Of a DNA stretch of 64,000 bases, positions 48,161-62,400 are shown piece by piece. The position numbers and the translations under genes were made by a program. The number at the start of each line of letters is the position of its first letter. Positions within the stretch are counted from its first letter, which is position 1. The notes under the pieces were generated by a model. It did no database searches. It was not told where the DNA came from and was given only the letters and a program-made list of their open reading frames with translations. Source of the DNA: Oasisia sp. SBJ-2009 (lineage: Eukaryota > Annelida > Polychaeta > Sabellida > Siboglinidae); NCBI GenBank assembly GCA_964017155.1, contig OZ024862.1, forward strand, positions 37,229,675-37,293,674, read 5' to 3'.

Positions 48161-51100
48161 TTAAGAGAAAACAAGCAAAAACAACTGTTTGTAAGTCTTA
48201 ATTGATTCGATAGATGGCAGCACGCACCGCCGGCCATTCGGTGGATGGCTGTAACCGGGAAACAGAACGTACGACGTGACGCTATCGCCGCGTTTTTCGG
48301 TCTGGGACGTCATATAACAATCAAATCGGCCAGATCCAAAATACATTATCAATAAAACATCCAGAAAATCTAGTATTTGGATCTGTTAAATTCAACATAG
48401 AAAGGAATAATAATACCAATACGACAAAACCTAATGGGCGTGTTTCGGTACGGATTATAGCACTTAAAGAGTTCACAAATATATTAAGGCTGCAAAACTA
48501 AATGAATTTTAGTCTGCTAATCAAAATTGATTTGATAATGGGCGGAGAAGTCAAAAAATTTGCAAAGCATGTCCCTTCTTGGTATACGATCACATTTACC
48601 ATCTATCAGTTATGCTCTTCAGCTCGTCACCTTTCTCAAATATGGAGTTACTGTTATTAAAAAGAAATGGATCTGAAATCGCACGCAAAGTTCCTTCAAA
48701 TGTAACTTATTCAACGCTTTGCTTCAGTATTCATACACTCATTTCCGACGTCTTAATACGGGGATATATTTATAGTTAACTTGACAATTGCCTTGATATG
48801 TTTTGCTACAGTGGAGGAGAATGGCACTGAACATTGTTTTATAATAATCGGGAAGTCATTTTTGAGCTCACATGCTATTATTTGCGGGTAAATAGCGATT
48901 AGTCATTAAGATCTTACTAAAGGTTTGAGTCACATAGCTTTGCGGCAAATTAATTCAGAGAAATCAAGCAAAACAACTGTTTGTAAGCCATAATTGATTC
49001 GATAGATGGCAGCACGCACCGCCGGGCACTCGGTAGGTGGCTGTTACCGGGAGACAGAACGTACGACGTGATGCTATCGCCGCGTTTTTCGGTCTGTGAC
49101 GTCATATAACAATCAAATCGACCAGATCCAAAATAGATTATCAATAAACCATCCAGAAAATCTAGTATTTTGATCTGTTAAATTCAACAAAGAAAGGAAT
49201 AATAATACCAATACGAAACTCCTAAATGGCGTTTTTCGGTACGGATTATAGAACTTAAAGAGTTCACAAATATATTTAGGATGCAAAACTAAATCAATTT
49301 TAGTCTGTTAATCAAAATTTATTTGATAACGGGCGGAGAAGTCAAAACATTTGCAAAGCATGTCCCTTCTTGGTATACGATCACATTTACCATCTGTCAG
49401 TTATGCTTTTCAGCTCGTCACCTTTCTTAAATATGGAGTTACTGTTACTAAAAAAATATGGATCTGAAATCGCACGCAAAGTTCCTTCAAGTGTAACTTA
49501 TTCAACGCTTTTCTTCAATATTCATACACTCATTTCCGACGTCTTAATACGGGGATATATTTATAGTCAACTTGACAAATGCCTTGATATTTGTTGCTAC
49601 AGCGGAGGAAAATGCCACTGAACATTGTTTTATAATAATCGGGAAGTCATGTTTGAGCTCAGATGCCATTATTTTCGGGCCAAATAGCTATTAGTCGTTA
49701 AGAATTTACTAAAGGTTTGAGTCGCATAGCTTTGGGGCAAATTATTTCAGAGAAATCAAGCAAAACAACTGTTGGTAAGCCTTAATTGATTCGATAGATG
49801 GCAGCACGCACCGCCGGGCACTCGGTAGGTGGCTGTAACCGGGAGATAGAACGTACGACGTGACGCTATCGCCGCGTTTTTCGGTCTGTGACGTCATATA
49901 ACAATCAAATCGGCCAGATCCAAAATACATTATCAATAAAACATCCAGAAAATCTAGTATTTTGATCTGTTAAATTCAACATAGAAAGGAATAATAACAC
50001 CAATACGAAAAACCTAATGGGCGTTTTTCGGTACGGATCATAGCACTTAAAGAGTTCACAAATATGTTAAGGCTGCAAAACTAAATGAATCTGCTAATCA
50101 AAATTATTTCATAATGGGCGGAGCAGTCAAAATGTTTTGCAAAGCATGTCCCTTCTTGGTATACGATCACATTGACCATCTATCAGTTATGCTTTTCAGC
50201 TCGTCACCTTTCTCAAATATGGAGTTACTGTTATTAAAAAGAAATGGATCTGAAATCGCACGCAAAGTTCCTTCAAATGTAACTTATTCAACGCTTTGCT
50301 TCAGTATTCATACACTCATTTCCGACGTCTTAATACGGGGATATATGTATAGTTAACTTGACAATTGCCTTGATATGTTTCGCTACAGTGGAGGAGAATG
50401 CCACTGAACATTGTTTTATAATAATCGGGAAGTCATTTTTGAGCTCACATGCTATTATTTGCGGGTAAATAGCGATTAGTCATTAAGATCTTACTAAAGG
50501 TTTGAGTCACATAGCTTTGCGGCAAATTAATTCAGAGAAATCAAGCAAAACAACTGTTTGTAAGCCATAATTGATTCGATAGATGGCAGCACGCACCGCC
50601 GGGCACTCGGTAGGTGGCTGTTAGCGGGAGACAGAACGTACGACGTGATGCTATCGCCGCGTTTTTCGGTCTGTGACGTCATGTAACAATCAAATCGACC
50701 AGATCCAAAATAGATTATCAACAAAACATCCAGAAAATCTAGTATTTTGATCTGTTAAATTCAACAAAGAAAGGAATAATAATACCAATACGAAACTCCT
50801 AAATGGCGTTTTTCGGTACGGATTATAGAACTTAAAGAGTTCACAAAATATATTTAGGCTGCAAAACTAAATCAATTTTAGTCGGTTAATCAAAATTTAT
50901 TTGATAACGGGCGGAGAAGTCAAAACATTTGCAAAGCATGCCCCTTCTTGGTATACGATCACATTTACCATTTATCAGTTATGCTTTTCAGCTCGTCACC
51001 TTTCTTAAATATGGAGTTACTGTTACTAAAAAATATGGATCTGAAATCGCACGCAAAGTTCCTTCAAATGTAACTTATTCAACGCTTTTCTTCAATATTC

Positions 51101-52113
51101 ATACACTCATTTCCGACGTCTTAATACGGTGATATATTTATAGTCAACTTGACAAATGCCTTGATATTTGTTGCTACAGTGGAGGAAAATGCCACTGAAC
51201 ATTGTTTTATAATAATCGGGAAGTCATGTTTGAGCTCAGATGCCATTATTTTCGGTCCAAATAGCTATTAGTCGTTAAGAATTTACTAAAGGTTTGAGTC
51301 ACATAGCTTTGAGGCAAATTAATTAAGAGAAATCAAGCAAAACAACTGTTTGTAAGCCTTAATTGATTCGATAGATGGCAGCACGCACCGCCGGGCACTC
51401 GGTAGGTGGCTGTTACCGGGAGACAGAACGTACGACGTGATGCTATCGCCGCGTTTTTCGGTCTGTGACGTCATATAACAATCAAATCGGCCAGATCCAA
51501 AATACATTATCAATAAAACATCCAGAAAATCTTGTATTTTGATCTGTTAAATTCAACATAGAAAGGAATAATAACACCAATACGAAAAACCTAATGGGCG
51601 TTTTTCGGTACGGATTATAGCACTTAAAGATTTCACAAATATGTTAAGGCTGCAAAACTAAATGAATTTTAGTCTGCTAATCAAAATTATTTGAAAATGG
51701 GCGGAGCAGTCAAAATGTTTTGCAAAGCATGTCCCTTCTTGGTATACGATCACATTTACCATTTATTAGTTATGCTTTTCAGCTCGTCACCTTTCTCAAA
51801 TATGGAGTTACTGTTATTAAAAAGAAATGGATCTGAAATCGCACGCAAAGTTCCTTCAAATGTAACTTATTCAACGCTTTGCTTCAGTATTCATACACTC
51901 ATTTCCGACGTCTTAATACGGGGATATATGTATAGTTAACTTGACAATTGCCTTGATATGTTTTGCTACAGTGGAGGAGAATGCCACTGAACATTGTTTT
52001 ATAATAATCGGGAAGTCATTTTTGAGCTCACATGCTATTATTTGCGGGTAAATAGCGATTAGTCAATACGATCTTACTAAAGGTTTGAGTCGCATAGCTT
52101 TGCGGCAAATTAT
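48161..52113. repeat. Higher-order repeat copy 1 (five monomers, 3,953 bp)
   Basis: Monomer lengths are 789, 792, 785, 792 and 795. The first is the variant with CCGGCCATTCGGTGGATGG; the third is the variant lacking six bases in AATGAATCTGCTAATC. Near-identical to the next copy. Its first monomer has GGGACGTCA instead of GTGACGTCA. Confidence 0.93.
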
Positions 52114-55100
52114 TTAAGAGAAAACAAGCAAAAACAACTGTTTGTAAGTCTTAATTGATTCGATAGATGGCAGCACGCACCGCCGGCCATTCGGTGGATG
52201 GCTGTAACCGGGAAACAGAACGTACGACGTGACGCTATCGCCGCGTTTTTCGGTCTGTGACGTCATATAACAATCAAATCGGCCAGATCCAAAATACATT
52301 ATCAATAAAACATCCAGAAAATCTAGTATTTGGATCTGTTAAATTCAACATAGAAAGGAATAATAATACCAATACGACAAAACCTAATGGGCGTGTTTCG
52401 GTACGGATTATAGCACTTAAAGAGTTCACAAATATATTAAGGCTGCAAAACTAAATGAATTTTAGTCTGCTAATCAAAATTGATTTGATAATGGGCGGAG
52501 AAGTCAAAAAATTTGCAAAGCATGTCCCTTCTTGGTATACGATCACATTTACCATCTATCAGTTATGCTCTTCAGCTCGTCACCTTTCTCAAATATGGAG
52601 TTACTGTTATTAAAAAGAAATGGATCTGAAATCGCACGCAAAGTTCCTTCAAATGTAACTTATTCAACGCTTTGCTTCAGTATTCATACACTCATTTCCG
52701 ACGTCTTAATACGGGGATATATTTATAGTTAACTTGACAATTGCCTTGATATGTTTTGCTACAGTGGAGGAGAATGGCACTGAACATTGTTTTATAATAA
52801 TCGGGAAGTCATTTTTGAGCTCACATGCTATTATTTGCGGGTAAATAGCGATTAGTCATTAAGATCTTACTAAAGGTTTGAGTCACATAGCTTTGCGGCA
52901 AATTAATTCAGAGAAATCAAGCAAAACAACTGTTTGTAAGCCATAATTGATTCGATAGATGGCAGCACGCACCGCCGGGCACTCGGTAGGTGGCTGTTAC
53001 CGGGAGACAGAACGTACGACGTGATGCTATCGCCGCGTTTTTCGGTCTGTGACGTCATATAACAATCAAATCGACCAGATCCAAAATAGATTATCAATAA
53101 ACCATCCAGAAAATCTAGTATTTTGATCTGTTAAATTCAACAAAGAAAGGAATAATAATACCAATACGAAACTCCTAAATGGCGTTTTTCGGTACGGATT
53201 ATAGAACTTAAAGAGTTCACAAATATATTTAGGATGCAAAACTAAATCAATTTTAGTCTGTTAATCAAAATTTATTTGATAACGGGCGGAGAAGTCAAAA
53301 CATTTGCAAAGCATGTCCCTTCTTGGTATACGATCACATTTACCATCTGTCAGTTATGCTTTTCAGCTCGTCACCTTTCTTAAATATGGAGTTACTGTTA
53401 CTAAAAAAATATGGATCTGAAATCGCACGCAAAGTTCCTTCAAGTGTAACTTATTCAACGCTTTTCTTCAATATTCATACACTCATTTCCGACGTCTTAA
53501 TACGGGGATATATTTATAGTCAACTTGACAAATGCCTTGATATTTGTTGCTACAGCGGAGGAAAATGCCACTGAACATTGTTTTATAATAATCGGGAAGT
53601 CATGTTTGAGCTCAGATGCCATTATTTTCGGGCCAAATAGCTATTAGTCGTTAAGAATTTACTAAAGGTTTGAGTCGCATAGCTTTGGGGCAAATTATTT
53701 CAGAGAAATCAAGCAAAACAACTGTTGGTAAGCCTTAATTGATTCGATAGATGGCAGCACGCACCGCCGGGCACTCGGTAGGTGGCTGTAACCGGGAGAT
53801 AGAACGTACGACGTGACGCTATCGCCGCGTTTTTCGGTCTGTGACGTCATATAACAATCAAATCGGCCAGATCCAAAATACATTATCAATAAAACATCCA
53901 GAAAATCTAATATTTTGATCTGTTAAATTCAACATAGAAAGGAATAATAACACCAATACGAAAAACCTAATGGGCGTTTTTCGGTACGGATCATAGCACT
54001 TAAAGAGTTCACAAATATGTTAAGGCTGCAAAACTAAATGAATCTGCTAATCAAAATTATTTGATAATGGGCGGAGCAGTCAAAATGTTTTGCAAAGCAT
54101 GTCCCTTCTTGGTATACGATCACATTGACCATCTATCAGTTATGGTTTTCAGCTCGTCACCTTTCTCAAATATGGAGTTACTGTTATTAAAAAGAAATGG
54201 ATCTGAAATCGCACGCAAAGTTCCTTCAAATGTAACTTATTCAACGCTTTGCTTCAGTATTCATACACTCATTTCCGACGTCTTAATACGGGGATATATG
54301 TATAGTTAACTTGACAATTGCCTTGATATGTTTCGCTACAGTGGAGGAGAATGCCACTGAACATTGTTTTATAATAATCGGGAAGTCATTTTTGAGCTCA
54401 CATGCTATTATTTGCGGGTAAATAGCGATTAGTCATTAAGATCTTACTAAAGGTTTGAGTCACATAGCTTTGCGGCAAATTAATTCAGAGAAATCAAGCA
54501 AAACAACTGTTTGTAAGCCATAATTGATTCGATAGATGGCAGCACGCACCGCCGGGCACTCGGTAGGTGGCTGTTAGCGGGAGACAGAACGTACGACGTG
54601 ATGCTATCGCCGCGTTTTTCGGTCTGTGACGTCATGTAACAATCAAATCGACCAGATCCAAAATAGATTATCAACAAAACATCCAGAAAATCTAGTATTT
54701 TGATCTGTTAAATTCAACAAAGAAAGGAATAATAATACCAATACGAAACTCCTAAATGGCGTTTTTCGGTACGGATTATAGAACTTAAAGAGTTCACAAA
54801 ATATATTTAGGCTGCAAAACTAAATCAATTTTAGTCGGTTAATCAAAATTTATTTGATAACGGGCGGAGAAGTCAAAACATTTGCAAAGCATGCCCCTTC
54901 TTGGTATACGATCACATTTACCATTTATCAGTTATGCTTTTCAGCTCGTCACCTTTCTTAAATATGGAGTTACTGTTACTAAAAAATATGGATCTGAAAT
55001 CGCACGCAAAGTTCCTTCAAATGTAACTTATTCAACGCTTTTCTTCAATATTCATACACTCATTTCCGACGTCTTAATACGGTGATATATTTATAGTCAA

Positions 55101-56066
55101 CTTGACAAATGCCTTGATATTTGTTGCTACAGTGGAGGAAAATGCCACTGAACATTGTTTTATAATAATCGGGAAGTCATGTTTGAGCTCAGATGCCATT
55201 ATTTTCGGTCCAAATAGCTATTAGTCGTTAAGAATTTACTAAAGGTTTGAGTCACATAGCTTTGAGGCAAATTAATTAAGAGAAATCAAGCAAAACAACT
55301 GTTTGTAAGCCTTAATTGATTCGATAGATGGCAGCACGCACCGCCGGGCACTCGGTAGGTGGCTGTTACCGGGAGACAGAACGTACGACGTGATGCTATC
55401 GCCGCGTTTTTCGGTCTGTGACGTCATATAACAATCAAATCGGCCAGATCCAAAATACATTATCAATAAAACATCCAGAAAATCTTGTATTTTGATCTGT
55501 TAAATTCAACATAGAAAGGAATAATAACACCAATACGAAAAACCTAATGGGCGTTTTTCGGTACGGATTATAGCACTTAAAGATTTCACAAATATGTTAA
55601 GGCTGCAAAACTAAATGAATTTTAGTCTGCTAATCAAAATTATTTGAAAATGGGCGGAGCAGTCAAAATGTTTTGCAAAGCATGTCCCTTCTTGGTATAC
55701 GATCACATTTACCATTTATCAGTTATGCTTTTCAGCTCGTCACCTTTCTCAAATATGGAGTTACTGTTATTAAAAAGAAATGGATCTGAAATCGCACGCA
55801 AAGTTCCTTCAAATGTAACTTATTCAACGCTTTGCTTCAGTATTCATACACTCATTTCCGACGTCTTAATACGGGGATATATGTATAGTTAACTTGACAA
55901 TTGCCTTGATATGTTTTGCTACAGTGGAGGAGAATGCCACTGAACATTGTTTTATAATAATCGGGAAGTCATTTTTGAGCTCACATGCTATTATTTGCGG
56001 GTAAATAGCGATTAGTCAATACGATCTTACTAAAGGTTTGAGTCGCATAGCTTTGCGGCAAATTAT
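52114..56066. repeat. Higher-order repeat copy 2 (five monomers, 3,953 bp)
   Basis: Same monomer order and the same five lengths as copy 1. Only a handful of single-base differences were noticed by eye, for example near 53910 (AATATTTTGATC), 54061 and 51766. Confidence 0.93.
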
Positions 56067-56304
56067 TTAAGAGAAAACAAGCAAAAACAACTGTTTGTAA
56101 GTCTTAATTGATTCGATAGATGGCAGCACGCACCGCCGGCCATTCGGTGGATGGCTGTAACCGGGAAACAGAACGTACGACGTGACGCTATCGCCGCGTT
56201 TTTCGGTCTGTGACGTCATATAACAATCAAATCGGCCAGATCCAAAATACATTATCAATAAAACATCCAGAAAATCTAGTATTTGGATCTGTTAAATTCA
56301 ACAT

Positions 56305-59300
56305 TACTTACTTACTTATGCCTTTTCGCTCGCTCGGAGCATAGGCCATCGACTAAGGAACGCCACTGTTTTCTGTTTGTGGCCATCTTCTCCATTTCTT
56401 TCCAGGTGTACCCCATCTCTTTTGTGTCTTTTTCTGTGTCTCTCTGCCAGGTGTTTCGTGGCCTACCTCTTCTTCTCTTCCCTGGGGGGTTCCATGTGAT
56501 GGCTTGACGGGTGATTGATTCTGGTGGTTTCCTTAGTGTATGTCCTATCCACCTCCATTTTCTCTTCTTTATTTCATTTTCTATGGGTAGTTGCTTGGTT
56601 GTTTTCCAGAGTGTGGTGTTCAGTACCTTGTCTGTCCACTTCAAGTGTAGTATTCTGCGCAGGCATTTGTTGATGAAGGTCTGTATTTTCTTTAGTGTCT
56701 TCTGTGTGGTTCACCATGTCTCCGCTCCGTAGAGCAAAACTGCCTTCACATTTGAGTTAAACAATCTCATCTTGGTGTTCATTTTGATTCGTTTTGCTCT
56801 CCAAATTTTTCTCAACATGATGAATGCCACTCTTGCTTTCTGGATTCTTGCTTTGACGTCTTCTTCTGTCCCTCCAGTTTTGTTTATTGTACTGCCCAGG
56901 TATGTGAATGCATCTGTCTCTTCCAGTGGCTCTCCGTTCAATGTAATGGGGTTGTTGTTCTTTGTGTTGGCTTTCATAGTCTTTGTCTTGCTTCTGTTGA
57001 TGTTGAGTCCAAGCTGTGTTGACACTGTGTTTAGCTGCTCTGTTTTTTCCTGCATCTGTTTATGGCTGTGTGAGAGGAGAGCGAGGTCATCCGCAAAGTC
57101 CAGGTCCTCCAATTGGCTCCATGGTGTCCACTGGATCCCATTTCTTCTATTTTTTGTAGTCTTTTTCATGATCCAGTCTATGGCGAGCAGGAATAGGAAC
57201 GGTGACAGAAGACATCCTTGCCTCACTCCTGTCTTCACCATGAAGGAGTCCGTTAGTTGTCCTGCATGAATGACCCTGCATGCCATGTCTTCATAACTAC
57301 TTCTTATCAGAGATATACATTTCTCAGGTATGCCGTAGTGCTGTAGGAGTTTCCACAGCGTGTCTCTGTCAAGGCTATCAAATGCTTTCTCGTAGTCAAC
57401 GAAGTTTATATACAGTGATGAGTCCCATTCCATGGATTGTTCGACAATGATTCTCAGTGTTGCAATTTGGTCGGTGCAGGATCTGTCTTTCCGGAAGCCA
57501 GCTTGGTGGTCTCTGAGCTTGGCATCTACACCTGTTTTCAGTCTGTCCAAGATTATTCTGTTGAGGACCTTTCCGGGTACTGATAGGAGCATTATCCCTC
57601 TATAGTTCTTACATTCTTGCATATCGCCTTTCTTTGGGAGCTTCACAAGGTACCCTTCTTTCCATTCCGTTGGTATTTCTTCTTGTTCCCATATCTTCCC
57701 GAATAGGTCATGCAGTATCTCGGTGGAGGTCTCTATGTCAGCCTTGATTGCCTCTGCAGGAATTTTGTCTGGGCCGGAAGCTTTCCCTCTCTTCATGTGC
57801 TGAATGGCTTTTTCAATTTCTGCCTTACTTGGTCTTTCGCAGTTTATCTGGAGTACTTCTTCCGCTGGTGCGATGTCTGGAGGGTTCTGAGGTGGTGGCC
57901 GGTTTAGCAGTTCTTCAAAATGTTCCCTCCATCTCTTCAACTGGTCTTCATCACTGGTAAGTACATTGCCATTCTTATCTTTGATGGGTCTGTCTGTGTT
58001 CTTGTACTTTCCTGCTAATTTTCTTGTTACATCATACAGTTGTTTCATGTTTCCTTGGGCTGATGCATCCTCTGCTTCTTTGGCTAAGTCTTCAATGAAG
58101 TTTGCCTTGTCTGTTTTTACGCTGTTCTTGACTGCTCTGTTTGCCTCTGTATACTCTTCCTGTGGTGCTGCTTTTGCTGCTCTCGTTCGGCTGTTGTTAA
58201 CTGCACCTTTCTTTTCCTTCCTCACTTGCACTTTGTTGACAGTCTCTGCAGAAATCCAGTCTTTTTGTTGGTATTTCTTCTTTCCCAGAACTTCGCTGCA
58301 TGTGCTGGTCCACATCTCCTTGATCTGTTGCCATTGTGTGTCTATGTCCATGTTTCCTTCATCAAGGATATCTTGTAGGGCTTCGTATTTGTTTCTGACT
58401 GTAAGTCGGAAGGTCTCTTTTGTCACCCTGTCCTGTAGGAAGTCCACATTGTACTGCGTTCTGGTGCTTCGCTTGACTTCTCTCTTCTTTAGCTTCATCT
58501 TCATTCTGGCCAGCACTAGATGGTGGTCTGAGGCTGCATCTGCCCCTCTCTGCACTCTCACATCCTGCATTGATCTTCTGAACTTTCGTCCTATGCAGAT
58601 ATGGTCTATTTGATTTTCTGTCCTGTGGTCCGGTGATACCCAGGTTGCCTTGTGAATCCTGCGATGCGGGAACACGCTGCCTCCGATGATCATATTGTTA
58701 AATGCACAAAAGTCGGCCAACATCTCGCCATTTTCATTCATTTTGCCAAGTCCCTGTCTGCCCATGACTTCTTCGTACCCGCTGTTGTCTGATCCGATTT
58801 TGGCGTTCAAGTCTCCCATGAGTATTGTCATGTCCTTCTCCTTCAGTTTGTCACACAATGTCTGCAGTTTGTTGTAAAAGTCGTCTTTTGTTTCTTCGTC
58901 CTTGTCGTTTGTGGGTGCGTAACACTGAATGATGTTGAGCTTGATGTTTTCTTTCTTTGTTTTGAACGAGGCACAGATGATCCTTGGTCCCGCTGCTTCC
59001 CAGTTAATGAGAGCATTCTGTGCCTCATGTGACAACATGAATGCCACGCCTTCTGTATGATGTGCATCTTCCTCTTCATGCCCCGAATAGAGAATCATTT
59101 CTCCCGTATTCAGTCTGACTTGCCCTGACTGTGTCCACCTTGTTTCACATAGCCCTAGTACTGTGATGTTGTAGGCCCGTCGTTCCCTTGCTATTTGGGC
59201 TGCTTTGTTTGTTTCGAACATGGTTCTCACATTCCATGTTCCGATTTTCGAGATTTTCTTGGAAGATAAGAAGGGTATCGGCGATGTAGCTTCCTTACGG

Positions 59301-59473
59301 CTTTCACTGCATGGCGTCATACTCTCCCCAGGAGGCCCTCCCTCTCCCAAGTTCAGTAGAGTTCCTTTGGTCGATGTTTTCGTAACAATCTGTTTTTTTT
59401 ACAGGAAAGGGTTGTTAGCCCTTTGCCCAACCCTCCTCTTTTCTCAGCCGGGCTTGGGACCGTCCATGGCAGA
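56305..59473 (-). mobile_element. RTE-like non-LTR retrotransposon inserted in a satellite monomer
   Basis: 3,169 bp flanked by the 14-bp direct repeat GTTAAATTCAACAT (56291-56304 and 59474-59487), which occurs once in uninterrupted monomers. The 3' end (left on this strand) is a short TAAG microsatellite directly after the ORF stop, as in RTE-type elements. The length is near that of full-length RTE elements (about 3.2 kb). The minus-strand 5' part before the ATG is short, so slight 5' truncation cannot be excluded. Confidence 0.93.
56312..59350 (-). pseudogene. Endonuclease-reverse transcriptase ORF of the LINE, one premature TGA
   Basis: Starts at ATG 59350. Residues 36-290 form an APE-type endonuclease: GTWNVRT (37-43), CETRW with Glu69, YAPTND (144), GDLNAKIG (179), IDHICIG (248) and ASDHHLVL (273). 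Residues about 500-800 form the reverse transcriptase: KNYRGIMLLS (581), FVDYEKAF with Asp652, GVRQGCLLSP (708) and FADD (752-755). After LLYGAETW a TGA (56711-56713) interrupts; the same frame then continues 132 codons to TAA at 56312-56314 through RKWRWIGHTLRKP and GKRRRGRPRNTW, the usual RTE-like C-terminal tail. Homologues recalled from this family have Arg at the stop, so CGA to TGA is likely. No other break was seen in 1,012 codons. Confidence 0.92.
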
Positions 59474-62400
59474 GTTAAATTCAACATAGAAAGGAATAAT
59501 AATACCAATACGACAAAACCTAATGGGCGTGTTTCGGTACGGATTATAGCACTTAAAGAGTTCACAAATATATTAAGGCTGCAAAACTAAATGAATTTTA
59601 GTCTGCTAATCAAAATTGATTTGATAATGGGCGGAGAAGTCAAAAAATTTGCAAAGCATGTCCCTTCTTGGTATACGATCACATTTACCATCTATCAGTT
59701 ATGCTCTTCAGCTCGTCACCTTTCTCAAATATGGAGTTACTGTTATTAAAAAGAAATGGATCTGAAATCGCACGCAAAGTTCCTTCAAATGTAACTTATT
59801 CAACGCTTTGCTTCAGTATTCATACACTCATTTCCGACGTCTTAATACGGGGATATATTTATAGTTAACTTGACAATTGCCTTGATATGTTTTGCTACAG
59901 TGGAGGAGAATGGCACTGAACATTGTTTTATAATAATCGGGAAGTCATTTTTGAGCTCACATGCTATTATTTGCGGGTAAATAGCGATTAGTCATTAAGA
60001 TCTTACTAAAGGTTTGAGTCACATAGCTTTGCGGCAAATTAATTCAGAGAAATCAAGCAAAACAACTGTTTGTAAGCCATAATTGATTCGATAGATGGCA
60101 GCACGCACCGCCGGGCACTCGGTAGGTGGCTGTTACCGGGAGACAGAACGTACGACGTGATGCTATCGCCGCGTTTTTCGGTCTGTGACGTCATATAACA
60201 ATCAAATCGACCAGATCCAAAATAGATTATCAATAAACCATCCAGAAAATCTAGTATTTTGATCTGTTAAATTCAACAAAGAAAGGAATAATAATACCAA
60301 TACGAAACTCCTAAATGGCGTTTTTCGGTACGGATTATAGAACTTAAAGAGTTCACAAATATATTTAGGATGCAAAACTAAATCAATTTTAGTCTGTTAA
60401 TCAAAATTTATTTGATAACGGGCGGAGAAGTCAAAACATTTGCAAAGCATGTCCCTTCTTGGTATACGATCACATTTACCATCTGTCAGTTATGCTTTTC
60501 AGCTCGTCACCTTTCTTAAATATGGAGTTACTGTTACTAAAAAAATATGGATCTGAAATCGCACGCAAAGTTCCTTCAAGTGTAACTTATTCAACGCTTT
60601 TCTTCAATATTCATACACTCATTTCCGACGTCTTAATACGGGGATATATTTATAGTGAACTTGACAAATGCCTTGATATTTGTTGCTACAGCGGAGGAAA
60701 ATGCCACTGAACATTGTTTTATAATAATCGGGAAGTCATGTTTGAGCTCAGATGCCATTATTTTCGGGCCAAATAGCTATTAGTCGTTAAGAATTTACTA
60801 AAGGTTTGAGTCGCATAGCTTTGGGGCAAATTATTTCAGAGAAATCAAGCAAAACAACTGTTGGTAAGCTTTAATTGATTCGATAGATGGCAGCACGCAC
60901 CGCCGGGCACTCGGTAGGTGGCTGTAACCGGGAGATAGAACGTACCACGTGACGCTATCGCCGCGTTTTTCGGTCTGTGACGTCATATAACAATCAAATC
61001 GGCCAGATCCAAAATACATTATCAATAAAACATCCAGAAAATCTAGTATTTTGATCTGTTAAATTCAACATAGAAAGGAATAATAACACCAATACGAAAA
61101 ACCTAATGGGCGTTTTTCGGTACGGATCATAGCACTTAAAGAGTTCACAAATATGTTAAGGCTGCAAAACTAAATGAATCTGCTAATCAAAATTATTTCA
61201 TAATGGGCGGAGCAGTCAAAATGTTTTGCAAAGCATGTCCCTTCTTGGTATACGATCACATTTACCATCTATCAGTTATGCTTTTCAGCTCGTCACCTTT
61301 CTCAAATATGGAGTTACTGTTATTAAAAAGAAATGGATCTGAAATCGCACGCAAAGTTCCTTCAAATGTAACTTATTCAACGCTTTGCTTCAGTATTCAT
61401 ACACTCATTTCCGACGTCTTAATACGGGGATATATGTATAGTTAACTTGACAATTGCCTTGATATGTTTCGCTACAGTGGAGGAGAATGCCACTGAACAT
61501 TGTTTTATAATAATCGGGAAGTCATTTTTGAGCTCACATGCTATTATTTGCGGGTAAATAGCGATTAGTCATTAAGATCTTACTAAAGGTTTGAGTCACA
61601 TAGCTTTGCGGCAAATTAATTCAGAGAAATCAAGCAAAACAACTGTTTGGAAGCCATAATTGATTCGATAGATGGCAGCACGCACCGCCGGGCACTCGGT
61701 AGGTGGCTGTTAGCGGGAGACAGAACGTACGACGTGATGCTATCGCCGCGTTTTTCGGTCTGTGACGTCATGTAACAATCAAATCGACCAGATCCAAAAT
61801 AGATTATCAATAAAACATCCAGAAAATCTAGTATTTTGATCTGTTAAATTCAACAAAGAAAGGAATAATAATACCAATACGAAACTCCTAAATGGCGTTT
61901 TTCGGTACGGATTATAGAACTTAAAGAGTTCACAAATATATTTAGGCTGCAAAACTAAATCAATTTTAGTCTGTTAATCAAAATTTATTTGATAACGGGC
62001 GGAGAAGTCAAAACATTTGCAAAGCATGTCCCTTCTTGGTATACGATCACATTTACCATCTGTCAGTTATGCTTTTCAGCTCGTCACCTTTCTTAAATAT
62101 GGAGTTACTGTTACTAAAAAAATATGGATCTGAAATCGCACGCAAAGTTCCTTCAAGTGTAACTTATTCAACGCTTTTCTTCAATATTCATACACTCATT
62201 TCCGACGTCTTAATACGGGGATATATTTATAGTGAACTTGACAAATGCCTTGATATTTGTTGCTACAGCGGAGGAAAATGCCACTGAACATTGTTTTATA
62301 ATAATCGGGAAGTCATGTTTGAGCTCAGATGCCATTATTTTCGGGCCAAATAGCTATTAGTCGTTAAGAATTTACTAAAGGTTTGAGTCGCATAGCTTTG

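Larger units (their letters stand above)
40821..56304. repeat. Satellite array, about 790-bp monomers, left block
   Basis: The array starts abruptly at TTAATACGGGGATATA (40821). Monomer anchor points recur at 41032, 41824, 42616, 43407, 44199, 44990, 45783, 46574, 47366, 48161, 48950, 49742, 50527, 51319, 52114, 52903, 53695, 54480, 55272 and 56067, i.e. steps of 785-795. Five variant types are separable by shared bases and indels. Each monomer is AT-rich around a GC-richer core (GATGGCAGCACGCACCGCCG ... GCCGCGTTTTTCGGTCTG) followed by TGACGTCA. The 64-83-codon frames that recur on both strands drift by frameshift between variants, so no protein is called. The array continues past the inserted LINE. 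Confidence 0.97.

Noticed and set aside
56772..58613. Plus-strand frames of 165 and 215 codons
   Set aside because: Antisense of the LINE reverse transcriptase and endonuclease ORF.
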